From NCBI GenBank assembly GCA_030146385.1, contig JASLBX010000118.1, positions 1 to 12,148 of the forward strand: DNA of 12,148 nt. Direction: 5' to 3'. The position numbers and the translations under genes were made by a program. Positions 1-6,751 of this stretch are shown piece by piece (within the stretch, counting starts at the first letter, position 1; each line of letters starts with the position of its first letter). The stretch is from Jiangellaceae bacterium. Lineage in GTDB: Bacteria; Actinomycetota; Actinomycetes; Jiangellales; Jiangellaceae. Below the pieces are notes generated by a model. The model made no database searches and was not told the origin of the DNA. It worked only from the letters and a program-made list of their open reading frames with translations.

Positions 1-840
1 TTCCAGTACGGCTCGTCCGAACGGCTCGGTGAACTTGCGATGGTGGAAGTAGACGAAGAAGTCGAGCTCAGCGAGAAACCGCTGCGGAGGCGTCGCGCCG
101 AAGGGCAGGCCGGTCCAGCTCGCCGGCTGGTAACCGAGCACGGCGGTTGGAGTGGACGTTCCGCCGAGCACCCTGACTTCGTACCGCGGATCGTCCGGAT
201 AGGCGGCGAGGACGTCGCGGCGGCGCCCCGGCCACTTCGTCCAGTGATCAGCAGTGTGCCGGCCGAGAACGGGGCGATCGGAACGGAACCCGGCGCGTTC
301 GGTCTGCCACTCCGCGACATCGATGACCGGTTCCCAGTCCCATGACAGCACCGTCCGCCCGGCCGCTTTCGGAGCGAGCGCGTCCCGGACCACGGGGCTG
401 ATCGGCACCCAGGTCGGCGCTGCGCCGGTGGCTTCCTCGACGTGCTGTGCCACCTGATCGACGTCGTAGTTCGGGCCGTACTTGCCGGAGCCGTCGGGGA
501 GTGCGTTCGCGATGACGAGCGCCTGGTCAGTCGAGATTTTCGGCAGCCTGGCCGGCGGCTCGGTGAACACCGAGGGGTGGCGTACGAGCAGCAGCTTGGC
601 CGTCACATCGGCTTGCCCCGTCACGAGGGTCGCCGTCCCGTCGTCGATCAGCTGGCGTAGCGCGGGCGCGAACGACCGGTGCTGTTCGATCAGCGGTGAC
701 GGAACGTGGAGCAGCGCTGTGCGGTAACCCGCCCGTGCCTGGGCCCGGATCTCGTCGACGACGCTGGCCGTGCTGCCCGTGGGGAACCGGCAGTCGGTCG
801 CGACGAGGACGTCGAACGTATCTGCGCTGGCCACCCTCAT
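1..840 (-). CDS. GT4-like glycosyltransferase, C-terminus cut by window edge
   Basis: The minus-strand frame is open to base 1 and gives 280 residues with no stop, so the gene continues leftward. Residues 9-45 (FDVLVATDCRFPTGSTAS, then an Arg/Ala-rich helix) look like the first beta-alpha unit of a GT-B glycosyltransferase. Residues 194-205 (GRHTADHWTKWP) resemble the start of the second Rossmann domain. The last visible residues contain an E-x7-E pattern (E272 to E280, in TEPFGRAVLE), the donor-site motif of retaining GT4-like enzymes. It probably transfers a sugar from a nucleotide donor during envelope polysaccharide synthesis; donor and acceptor cannot be read from sequence. The start is uncertain. 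ATG at 840 is used, but the purine run GGGAAAGG lies directly against it and suits GTG at 834 better; ATG at 867 is also in frame. The preceding minus-strand gene ends at 1019, leaving about 150 bp. Confidence 0.75.
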   Translation of the reverse strand, partial: MRVASADTFDVLVATDCRFPTGSTASVVDEIRAQARAGYRTALLHVPSPLIEQHRSFAPALRQLIDDGTATLVTGQADVTAKLLLVRHPSVFTEPPARLPKISTDQALVIANALPDGSGKYGPNYDVDQVAQHVEEATGAAPTWVPISPVVRDALAPKAAGRTVLSWDWEPVIDVAEWQTERAGFRSDRPVLGRHTADHWTKWPGRRRDVLAAYPDDPRYEVRVLGGTSTPTAVLGYQPASWTGLPFGATPPQRFLAELDFFVYFHHRKFTEPFGRAVLE

Positions 841-1018
841 ACCTTTCCCGGTGCTACTCACCACCATCACACACCAAGCGCGGCTGTGGCGCAGCGCTTG
901 CAAGAACGATCGCGAATTCTGCCATGCCACCGCTTCGCCAGATCACCGGTGTCCGTGGGACCGTCGATGTGCGCGGCTTGATCGTCCCCATGGGTTGGAG
1001 CAATCGATCAGCCACTCG

Positions 1019-1756
1019 TCAAACTTCCGCCGCGAGGACCTTCGCTCGCTCGGACGCCATCCGGGCGTCGCGAGTCGACGGGTCCTCGTTGCGGACGAGC
1101 ACGGCCGACCCGCCGATGACGAGCGGTAGGAGCAGGGCGTCGCTCAGCGCTCCGGCGAGGTGGGCGGACGGCACGAGCAGGCGAGAGCCACGCCCGGTTT
1201 CGAGATCCGATGCTCGCTCTTTGGCCGCAGTGATCAGGTCGCCGTAGCTGCTCGACCCGTCGGCTGTTTCGAGGGCGGGATCACCGTCGGGCGGCGCGAC
1301 GTACGGCACCAGCCGGTCCGGGAATCCCGGTACCTCGACGGCGTAATCCAGCACTCCCGGCGGCAGCGGTTCGGAGAACCGGACGCCGAGCGGGCGCAGC
1401 GACAGGGCGACCACCTCGGGCGCGCTGCCGGCGTTCTCGATCGAATCGGGGCCGACGACGGCGACATCTGCTGTGCCGCCGGCGTCTGGTGTGAGCACCA
1501 CCGTCGTCCCGGCGGCCCAGCACGCGCACGCCCAGACGAGCGCCTGCCAGTGGGGCGGCAGCAGCAGCGCCACTCGGTCGCCCGGCTGGGCCGACAGCCC
1601 GTCTCGCAGCAGGCCGGCCGTCTTGGCCACCCAGTTGTCGAATGTGGCAACCGACAGTTCGATCCGCTCGCCCGTCGCATCGTCGTAGAACGTGACGAAG
1701 GGACGTCCGCCGTCGCGGTCCAACTCGGCGCGCAATAGTTCATAGGGGGTGGCCAT
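1019..1756 (-). CDS. TIGR03089 family protein (truncated adenylation-domain relative)
   Basis: This 245-residue protein resembles the N-terminal part of AMP-dependent synthetases (acyl-CoA ligase superfamily). Visible blocks are the N-terminal YELLRAELDRDGGRPFVTFY, then AKTAGLLRDGLSAQPGDRVA and LLLPPHWQALVWACACWAAGT (residues 44-84). These match the substrate-domain start where acyl-CoA ligases read GDRVAL...W....A.......G. The Ser/Thr/Gly-rich ATP loop (TSGTTGxPK type), the later aspartate motif and the whole C-terminal domain are missing, so ligase activity is unlikely. This short form is a known actinobacterial family (TIGR03089, recognised from memory); its function is unknown. It starts with ATG and is divergent from manC across 26 bp. 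TAGGCT on the minus strand, 8 nt before the ATG, could be a -10 box for a leaderless message. It probably precedes the glycosyltransferase gene at 1-840 in the same transcription unit, although the gap is long. Confidence 0.85.
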   Translation of the reverse strand: MATPYELLRAELDRDGGRPFVTFYDDATGERIELSVATFDNWVAKTAGLLRDGLSAQPGDRVALLLPPHWQALVWACACWAAGTTVVLTPDAGGTADVAVVGPDSIENAGSAPEVVALSLRPLGVRFSEPLPPGVLDYAVEVPGFPDRLVPYVAPPDGDPALETADGSSSYGDLITAAKERASDLETGRGSRLLVPSAHLAGALSDALLLPLVIGGSAVLVRNEDPSTRDARMASERAKVLAAEV

Positions 1757-1782
1757 GACCGCCGAGCCTAGTAAGGGATGAT
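1757..1782. promoter_or_regulatory. 26-bp divergent intergenic region with overlapping start signals
   Basis: Only 26 bp separates the ATG of the minus-strand TIGR03089 gene from the GTG of manC. On the plus strand AAGGGA (1773-1778) lies 4 nt before GTG 1783 and can serve as a Shine-Dalgarno. On the minus strand TAGGCT, 8 nt before the ATG, fits a TANNNT -10 box. There is no room for two separate promoters with leaders, so at least one promoter must lie inside the opposite gene or give a leaderless transcript. This is inferred from spacing and motif matches only. Confidence 0.35.
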
Positions 1783-2883
1783 GTGCCGGTGCTTCACGCA
1801 GTCATTCCAGCCGGGGGCAGCGGCACCCGGTTGTGGCCGCTATCGCGTGCCGGCCACCCGAAGATCCTGCTCAGGTTGGCCAGCGGCGGCGAGTCGTTGC
1901 TCCAGGCGACGGTGAGCCGGCTGGCGCCGCTCGTCCCGCCCGAACGGATCCTTGTGGTCACGGGGGAGCCGCACGCGAACGACGTCGCTGAGCAGTTGCC
2001 CGCGTTGCCGGCGGCGAACGTCCTCGCCGAGCCGTCTCCGCGTGACTCGTGCGCGGCGATCGGCCTGGCGGCAGCAGCCATCGCCCGGCGTGATCCTGAC
2101 GCCGTCATGGGCTCGTTCGCGGCCGACCACCTGGTCCGCGACCAGGAACGATTCGTCGAGACGATCACGGCCGCCGTCGCCGGCGCAGAGCAAGGTTGGC
2201 TCATGACCGTGGGCATGACGCCGACTCGGCCGGAGACGGGTTTCGGCTACCTGCACTGCGGCGACGAGATCAATGGGGGGCCCGTCCGCGCGGTGCGCCA
2301 GTTCAAGGAGAAGCCGACGCGTGACGTGGCCGTGAAGTTCGTCGACTCCGGCGAATACCTCTGGAACGCCAGCATGTTCGTCTGGCGGGTGGACGCCTTT
2401 TTGGCGGAGCTCGCTCGCCAGCAGCCGGAACTGCATGACGGGGTGGTCCGGATCGCGGAGGCGTGGGAGGGGCCTGACCGGTCAGCCGTGCTGTCGGAGG
2501 TCTGGCCTACGCTTCCGAAGATCGCCGTCGACTACGCAGTCATGGAGGACGCCGCGGCGCGCGGGCGCGTGGCCACCGTCCCGGCCGATTTCGGATGGGC
2601 CGACGTCGGCGACTTCCGCAACCTCGGGGAGTTGCTGGACGCCGACGAGCAGGGCAATGTCGTCGTTCCGGCTGCCGGAGCCGCGCCCGAGCCGGTGTTG
2701 TCGGACACGAGTGGCAGTGTGGTCGCTGCGGAGGACGGCCGGCTGGTGGCGCTCCTCGGGCTTGAGGACGTGATCGTCATCGACACGCCGGGTGCCCTGC
2801 TGGTCTGCGCGCGCGACCGGGCGCAGGACGTCAAGCAGTTGGTGGACGAGCTCAAGGCTGCTGGGAGGACCGAGTACTTGTGA
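1783..2883 (+). CDS. manC: Mannose-1-phosphate guanylyltransferase (GDP-mannose pyrophosphorylase)
   Basis: Makes GDP-mannose from mannose-1-phosphate and GTP in the cytosol, feeding mannosyl glycolipids, glycans and other GDP-sugars. The 366-residue protein has the nucleotidyltransferase signature IPAGGSGTRLWPLSRAGHPK (residues 8-27), with the GGSGTRLWP loop and the lysine that contacts the triphosphate. FAADH (112-116) is the metal/nucleotide block, FKEKP (174-178) the sugar-binding block, YLWNASMFVW (192-201) follows, and GWADVGDF (271-278) closes the fold. The C-terminal part (about 300-366) is the short beta-helical domain; no phosphomannose isomerase domain is fused, giving the single-function length usual in actinobacteria. 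The start is GTG, preceded by AAGGGA. It shares the plus-strand unit with the DNA glycosylase, whose start lies 10 bp past this stop. The Mycobacterium tuberculosis counterpart is called manB in some annotations, so the symbol is tentative. Confidence 0.93.
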   Translation: MPVLHAVIPAGGSGTRLWPLSRAGHPKILLRLASGGESLLQATVSRLAPLVPPERILVVTGEPHANDVAEQLPALPAANVLAEPSPRDSCAAIGLAAAAIARRDPDAVMGSFAADHLVRDQERFVETITAAVAGAEQGWLMTVGMTPTRPETGFGYLHCGDEINGGPVRAVRQFKEKPTRDVAVKFVDSGEYLWNASMFVWRVDAFLAELARQQPELHDGVVRIAEAWEGPDRSAVLSEVWPTLPKIAVDYAVMEDAAARGRVATVPADFGWADVGDFRNLGELLDADEQGNVVVPAAGAAPEPVLSDTSGSVVAAEDGRLVALLGLEDVIVIDTPGALLVCARDRAQDVKQLVDELKAAGRTEYL

Positions 2884-2887
2884 GGGG
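2882..2887 (+). promoter_or_regulatory. Shine-Dalgarno that sets the start of the glycosylase gene
   Basis: GAGGGG overlaps the manC stop codon and lies 6 nt before GTG 2894. It decides the start of the next gene: the same frame stays open about 100 bp upstream inside manC, but the earlier ATG at 2792 has no such site and would give residues unlike the family. Confidence 0.6.
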
Positions 2888-2893
2888 TGGGCC

Positions 2894-3802
2894 GTGCAGC
2901 TAACGCGCCGGTGGCGTCCCGGCTCGTCGGTCGACATCGTCGCCACGCTGAGCGTCCACGGTCGTGGCCGGTACGACCCTGCGCAGCGAGTCGTGGCCGG
3001 TGCTGTGTGGCGGACGTGCCGCACATCAGAGGGGCCGGCCACTTTGCGTCTGGCTTCGACGTCGGACGGTGCTGTGGAGGCCACTGCGTGGGGCGGCGGC
3101 GCGCCATGGCTGCTGGACCGGGTGCCGAGTTGGCTCGGCGAGAGCGACCGGCCCCACGAGTTCCGTCCGCTCCATCCGATCCTCAAGCACGCGGCGAAGC
3201 GCAGCGCCGGGCTTCGTATCGGCCGCACTGAGCTGATCATGGAGGCGCTCGTCCCGGTGATCCTGGAGCAGAAGGTCGCCGGCCTGGAGGGGTGGGGGTC
3301 CTGGCAGGCCCTGATGCGCCGGCATGGCGAGCCGGCGCCCGGCCCCGCGCCGGACGGCATGCGCGTGCTTCCCGAATCCGATGTGTTGCGGCGGCTGGCC
3401 TCGTGGGAATGGCACCGGCTCGGCGTCGGGCCGGAGCGGTCCAGGACGATCGTCCGCGCTGCGCGGGTCGCGAGCTCGCTAGAGCGGCTAGCGGCCAAGC
3501 CGGTCGCCGAGGCGATGGCCGGCTTGCAGTCCCTCCCGGGTATCGGGCGGTGGACGGCTGCCGAGGTGGTCCAGCGTTCTCACGGCGACCCCGATGCCGT
3601 GTCGGTCGGCGACTACAACCTGCCGAATGTTGTGGCCTACGCGCTCGCCGGTGAGCGGACGGCCGACGACCCCCGGATGCTCGAGCTGCTGGAGCCATAC
3701 CGAGGGCAGCGTCACCGGGTCTGCTTACTGCTCGCCCGGTACGGCCCCCGCCCGCCCCGCCACGGCCCACGGCAACCTCTCCGCGACTACCGTTCGATGT
3801 AG
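2894..3802 (+). CDS. AlkA-like DNA-3-methyladenine glycosylase (HhH-GPD superfamily)
   Basis: A base-excision repair glycosylase that would remove alkylated bases such as 3-methyladenine from DNA. From GTG 2894 the protein is 302 residues, close to AlkA length. The N-terminal half (about 1-90) is beta-rich like the AlkA extra domain. Residues 108-135 (IGRTELIMEALVPVILEQKV) match the start of the helical domain, where AlkA-type enzymes read E.....I..QQ. The helix-hairpin-helix is LQSLPGIGRWTAAEV (211-225), and the likely catalytic aspartate is D240 in VSVGDYNLPN. Only two cysteines are present and no 4Fe-4S cluster motif, which argues against an endonuclease III/MutY relative. It follows manC by 10 bp and should be co-transcribed. 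A comparable pairing with a DNA-modifying gene exists near the F420 genes of other actinobacteria, but the link to GDP-mannose is probably positional only. Exact substrate is unknown. Confidence 0.85.
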   Translation: MQLTRRWRPGSSVDIVATLSVHGRGRYDPAQRVVAGAVWRTCRTSEGPATLRLASTSDGAVEATAWGGGAPWLLDRVPSWLGESDRPHEFRPLHPILKHAAKRSAGLRIGRTELIMEALVPVILEQKVAGLEGWGSWQALMRRHGEPAPGPAPDGMRVLPESDVLRRLASWEWHRLGVGPERSRTIVRAARVASSLERLAAKPVAEAMAGLQSLPGIGRWTAAEVVQRSHGDPDAVSVGDYNLPNVVAYALAGERTADDPRMLELLEPYRGQRHRVCLLLARYGPRPPRHGPRQPLRDYRSM

Positions 3803-3865
3803 TCGCTTTGCTTGGAAGCCGCGGCATAACTAGGGCAACTCTCACATTTCATAAATGACGAAGCC

Positions 3866-3879
3866 TGCTTGCGCAAGCA
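3866..3879. repeat. 14-bp perfect palindrome
   Basis: TGCTTGCGCAAGCA reads the same on both strands. It lies one base before the left arm of the long inverted repeat. It may be a dimeric regulator site or part of a larger cruciform; nothing in the sequence decides between these. Confidence 0.6.
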
Positions 3880-3880
3880 A

Positions 3881-3968
3881 CGTGAAGAACGCCGGACCGA
3901 TCTTGAAAATTTGCCGGATTAGGCGACATAGGTCGATCCTGTTCAAGATCGGTCCGGCGTTCTTCACG
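3881..3968. repeat. 27-bp perfect inverted repeat with 34-nt loop; possible bidirectional terminator
   Basis: The left arm (3881-3907, beginning CGTGAAGAACGCCGGACCGA) is exactly the reverse complement of the right arm (3942-3968, ending GGTCCGGCGTTCTTCACG). The loop is 3908-3941. Pairing stops cleanly at both ends (A3880/C3969 and A3908/G3941 do not pair). Placed between two convergent stops, it could end transcription from both sides, although no T-tract follows on either strand. The stem is longer than most intrinsic terminators, so a small palindromic element or a double-stranded RNA hairpin are alternatives. I see no flanking target-site duplication. Confidence 0.8.
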
Positions 3969-3993
3969 CCTGGACCCGTGCTCGGTTGGATTT

Positions 3994-4024
3994 GGAGGCG
4001 GTCGTCGATGCTCCCACCGCCTCC
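3994..4024 (-). terminator. 9-bp hairpin 3' of cofE, possible terminator
   Basis: GGAGGCGGT (3994-4002) pairs perfectly with ACCGCCTCC (4016-4024) across a 13-nt loop. On the minus strand it begins 8 nt after the cofE stop, which suits a terminator for the cofD-cofE operon. There is no U-run, as is common in actinobacteria. Confidence 0.5.
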
Positions 4025-4032
4025 CGCCGTCC

Positions 4033-5367
4033 TCAGCGGGTCAGCAGGTAACTCTCGAGGTCGCGTTCCGCGTGGTCGGGTGGAGCCGAAGCTGCGTGGC
4101 CGACCGCGACGGCAGCGACAGGCAGCCAGCCGTCGGGTAGTACCAGCTCTTGCGCGACCACGTCAGCGCAGAACAGCGGCGCAGGCGACCAGAACGAGCC
4201 GAGGCCCTCGGTGGCGAGTGAGACGACCAGGTTCTCGATCCCGGCACCCATGGCCAGGTCAAAGGACTGGCGCTCGGCTATGTCGCGCCGTCCGTCCGGA
4301 TACTTGCGCGCTTCTCCGGACTCCAGGCAGGGGACGATCAGGTACGGCGCCCGGCGTAGCACCTGGCCCGCCGCCGTCCGGGCCGCAATCTCAGGCTCGT
4401 CCAGCCCGTCGTGGCGCAGGTCGTCGACCCAGGCCGCTAGCATGGCATCGCACAGCCGTTGCCGCGTCGCCGCCGTCTCCACGAGTACGAACCGCCATGG
4501 CGTGCCTCCGTGCGGCGCTGGAGCGGTCAACGCGGCGGCGACCGCTCGCCGCACTGCCGCTCGGTCGACGGGCTCGCCAGAGAAGTCCGTCACGTCCCGG
4601 CGCTCGAACACTGCCGCACGCATCGCTTCGGGCGTGCCGAGCTGGAACCGGTCCTCGTCAGCAGGGCGGACGAGCACCGCCGCGCCCGGGCCGTCGTCGT
4701 CAGTCACGACATGCGCGAGCCCGCGCACCACCGCCACCGGTACACCGGAGAGCTTCGTCCGCACCAGTTCGGTGGCCGCCGCGAGCTCGTCCGCCACCGC
4801 AACTACCGTTACGCCGAGCTCATTGCCGTAGCCGTCGGTGTGTCCGCGGAGATCATCTCGCGCCGTCACGCCGGCCGCTCCGACTGCGAAGTCGACCAGC
4901 CCGTCCCGCCACGGACGTCCGGCCGTATCGGTGATCACCACCCCGACGCTCACACCCAGCCGGTCGCGGAGCGACGCCCGAAGCCGGCGCGCGGAGTCGT
5001 CCGGGTCCTCCGGCAGCAGCACGACCGTGCCGGTCTCCACGTTGGACGCGTCCACCCCGGCGGCCGCGAGCACGAACCCGTGAGCAGTCTGGGAAATCCG
5101 CGTACGGCCGCGGGGCGTCGTCCACTCCGACACCACGCGTACGGTCTCCGCGTCAATCGCCTCGTCACGGTCGACGCCCCGTACGACGCGTCCCTCTGCC
5201 TTGCTCACGATCTTGCTCGTGACGACCACGATGTCGCCGTCCCGCAAATCCGGCGCCGCGCGAGCGAGAAGCGCGCCCAGGTCGTCCCCGGGCCTGATCT
5301 CCGGCAGGCCGCCGACGCCCCACACGAAGAACTCATTTGGACGGGTCGTATCCCGCGAATCGGTCAT
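4033..5367 (-). CDS. cofE: Coenzyme F420:L-glutamate ligase with C-terminal nitroreductase-like domain (FbiB type)
   Basis: Adds glutamates to F420-0 using GTP and, in the two-domain form, reduces the dehydro-F420 intermediate with FMNH2. The protein is 444 residues. Residues 13-245 are the CofE domain: VWGVGGLPEIRPGDDLG (16-32), GDIVVVTSKIVSKAEGR (44-60), VITDTAGRPWRDGLVDFAVG (144-163) and NELGVTVVAVADE (182-194), with acidic and basic residues expected for GTP/metal and F420 binding. Residues 248-444 are the FMN-dependent nitroreductase-like half: RRDVTDFSGEPVD (256-268), APHGGTPWRFVLVE (284-297), and QSFDLAMGAGIENLVVSLATEGLGSFW (367-393). This fused arrangement is the actinobacterial FbiB. 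ATG 5367 lies 2 nt after the cofD stop (TGATCATG), so translation is probably coupled; no independent ribosome binding site is evident. Longer in-frame upstream starts lie inside cofD and are not preferred. Confidence 0.95.
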   Translation of the reverse strand: MTDSRDTTRPNEFFVWGVGGLPEIRPGDDLGALLARAAPDLRDGDIVVVTSKIVSKAEGRVVRGVDRDEAIDAETVRVVSEWTTPRGRTRISQTAHGFVLAAAGVDASNVETGTVVLLPEDPDDSARRLRASLRDRLGVSVGVVITDTAGRPWRDGLVDFAVGAAGVTARDDLRGHTDGYGNELGVTVVAVADELAAATELVRTKLSGVPVAVVRGLAHVVTDDDGPGAAVLVRPADEDRFQLGTPEAMRAAVFERRDVTDFSGEPVDRAAVRRAVAAALTAPAPHGGTPWRFVLVETAATRQRLCDAMLAAWVDDLRHDGLDEPEIAARTAAGQVLRRAPYLIVPCLESGEARKYPDGRRDIAERQSFDLAMGAGIENLVVSLATEGLGSFWSPAPLFCADVVAQELVLPDGWLPVAAVAVGHAASAPPDHAERDLESYLLTR

Positions 5368-5369
5368 GA

Positions 5370-6326
5370 TCACGAAGCCAGTTCGCCGGCCAGGTCCAGC
5401 GCGTGACGGGCCATCCCCGCTGCGGCGTCCACGTCCCGCATCAGTAGCGGCACGGCGATGCACCGGGGGCCGGACGCCGTGATGCGCGGCTCTGCGTCGG
5501 CGTCCGATTCGTCCACCAGCCAGCCGTCCAGGAAATCGGCGTAGAGCCCAGCCACGGCCGACGCCGAGGTCTCGACGCCGATCGCCGTCAGGCACGCGTC
5601 CGCCATGCCACGGACCGGTGCCCCGCCGATGATCGGCGAGAGTCCCACGACCGGCGCGGACGCCGCCCGCAGTGCGTCCCGCACGCCGGGCACGGCAAGG
5701 ATCGGCCCAATGCTCACCACCGGGTTGGACGGCGGCAGCAACACCATGTCGGCATCGGCGATGGCGTCCAGGACGCCAGGCGCAGGAGATGCGTCCTCAA
5801 CGCCGACGATGACGATCCGCTCCGCGGGAACCTTCGCGTGCAGGCGAACCCACCACTCCTGGAAGTGCACGGCTCGCGCGCCCTCGCCCTCGTCGATGAC
5901 GACGTGGGTCTGAACCCGGTCGTCCGTCATCGGGATCAGCCGAACGCCGGGCCGCCAGCGGTCGCAGAGCGCCTCGGCGACGGCCGACAGGGGATAGCCG
6001 GCTCCGAGCATCTCGGTCCTGAGGATGTGCGTGGCGATATCGCGATCACCGAGCGTGAACCAGTCCGGCTGAGCACCGTATGCGGCGAGCTCACCAGCGA
6101 CGGCGAAGGTCTCGCCGTCCCGTCCCCAGCCCTGGCTCTCATGGATGCCGCCGCCGAGCGTGTACATGACGGTGTCCAGGTCAGGGCTGATGTAGAGGCC
6201 GTGGAGGACGATGTCGTCGGCGGTGTTGCCGATGACGGTGATCTCGGCGTCGGGCGCGGCTTGGCGGAGTCCGCGGAGGAACCGAGCTCCGCCGATGCCT
6301 CCGGCGAGGGCGGTGATTCGCAGCAC
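5370..6326 (-). CDS. cofD: 2-phospho-L-lactate (or PEP) transferase CofD/FbiA
   Basis: Joins the lactyl-phospho or enolpyruvyl-phospho guanosine precursor to the deazaflavin Fo, making F420-0 or its dehydro form. In mycobacteria FbiA uses the phosphoenolpyruvate-derived donor; the donor cannot be read here. The 318-residue length is normal. The N-terminal GGIGGARFLRGL (9-20) is the nucleotide/donor loop, NTADDIVLHGLYISPDLDTVMYTLGG (34-59) carries the Asp residues that bind metal and Fo, WFTLGDRDIATHI (89-101) follows, and LPPSNPVVSIGPILAVPG (197-214) and VVGLSPIIGG (226-235) line the active site. The start is GTG at 6326. On the minus strand TAGCGT lies 6 nt before it, so a leaderless transcript is possible. 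It is first in the cofD-cofE operon. The usual whiB neighbour is displaced to 8086 by a decayed island. Confidence 0.95.
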   Translation of the reverse strand: MLRITALAGGIGGARFLRGLRQAAPDAEITVIGNTADDIVLHGLYISPDLDTVMYTLGGGIHESQGWGRDGETFAVAGELAAYGAQPDWFTLGDRDIATHILRTEMLGAGYPLSAVAEALCDRWRPGVRLIPMTDDRVQTHVVIDEGEGARAVHFQEWWVRLHAKVPAERIVIVGVEDASPAPGVLDAIADADMVLLPPSNPVVSIGPILAVPGVRDALRAASAPVVGLSPIIGGAPVRGMADACLTAIGVETSASAVAGLYADFLDGWLVDESDADAEPRITASGPRCIAVPLLMRDVDAAAGMARHALDLAGELAS

Positions 6327-6338
6327 GCCTTGACGCTA
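6327..6338 (-). promoter_or_regulatory. Possible leaderless promoter -10 of cofD
   Basis: On the minus strand TAGCGT (6338-6333) matches the actinobacterial TANNNT -10 box and stands 6 nt before the GTG start, so transcription could begin at the start codon. No -35 element stands out and no good Shine-Dalgarno is present. This is a weak motif match. Confidence 0.3.
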
Positions 6339-6397
6339 CCCCGTGGCTCGGTCCGGCCGTCCGCCATGTCCTCGTAAGGTGATCAAACTCGTCGGCG

Positions 6398-6722
6398 GTG
6401 ACGGCGAAGTGCCCGTTCGACGGCGAGGAGTTCGTGATACAGATCGACCCAGACCCGGTGCCGCAGCGGGTTGCGTTCGGCCTTGAGATCGGCGACGACG
6501 CGACAACGATCGACGCCACCACCCAGCCGGGCGGCTTTGCGATCGTGGTTCAGGGCGGCCCCCAGTCGACTACCGACTCGGACGGCGGTCTGCGCATCGC
6601 CTCGTCCGACAACGCGGTGATGGGGCTTGGCGTGCGTGGCTACACCAATGCGATCCAGGCCGACGGCGGCTCGAACAACCGGCCCCGATGCCGATCCGCA
6701 GGTTGTCGCTGACGGTGCTGCG
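6398..6722 (+). pseudogene. Remnant of a right-handed beta-helix repeat protein
   Basis: The plus frame beginning at GTG 6398 has high G/C at third positions and contains TIDATTQPGGFAIVVQGG, then GGLRIASSDNAVMGLGVRGY and TNAIQADGGSNN. The TIDATTQPG block and the following GL.I...N.V.GL.I..F.NAI repeat are typical of secreted parallel beta-helix proteins. The reading frame breaks near 6680: the other plus frame then reads DADPQVVADGAA and stops at 6723-6725, resembling the next family block (IGTDPAG.VVADGA). The normal N-terminal signal sequence is absent and the usual several-hundred-residue protein is reduced to about 108 codons. A TGA at 6380-6382 closes the frame upstream. It is most likely a fragment left by rearrangement, not a working gene. 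Confidence 0.6.
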
Positions 6723-6723
6723 T

Positions 6724-6744
6724 GATCGCGGCCTCGCCGCGATC
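6724..6744. terminator. 9-bp perfect hairpin between two converging remnants
   Basis: GATCGCGGC (6724-6732) and GCCGCGATC (6736-6744) are perfect inverted copies around CTC. The hairpin lies at the stop of the plus-strand beta-helix remnant and just past the readable end of the minus-strand acetyltransferase remnant. It could terminate either; no T-tract follows. Confidence 0.4.
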
Positions 6745-6751
6745 CTGCACC

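Larger units (their letters stand above)
3803..4032. other. Structured convergent intergenic region
   Basis: These 230 bp separate the stops of the glycosylase (plus strand) and cofE (minus strand). No convincing gene is present. The stretch 3826-3865 is noticeably AT-richer than its surroundings and holds ATTTcatAAAT. It is followed by a 14-bp palindrome (3866-3879), a 27-bp perfect inverted repeat (3881-3968) and a 9-bp hairpin (3994-4024), each listed separately. Confidence 0.8.

Noticed and set aside
3855..4934. Plus-strand frame starting in the intergenic repeat and crossing cofE
   Set aside because: It runs through the inverted repeat and then antisense to cofE, with low-complexity Arg/Pro/Ala composition.
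4459..5406. Long open frame on the plus strand opposite cofE
   Set aside because: cofE shows every family motif on the minus strand with correct codon bias; the opposite frame is Arg/His-rich without recognisable domains, a normal by-product of GC-rich coding DNA.
5368..5595. N-terminal extension of CofE into cofD
   Set aside because: The added residues are frame-shifted cofD sequence; the ATG at 5367 next to the cofD stop gives the standard FbiB N-terminus.
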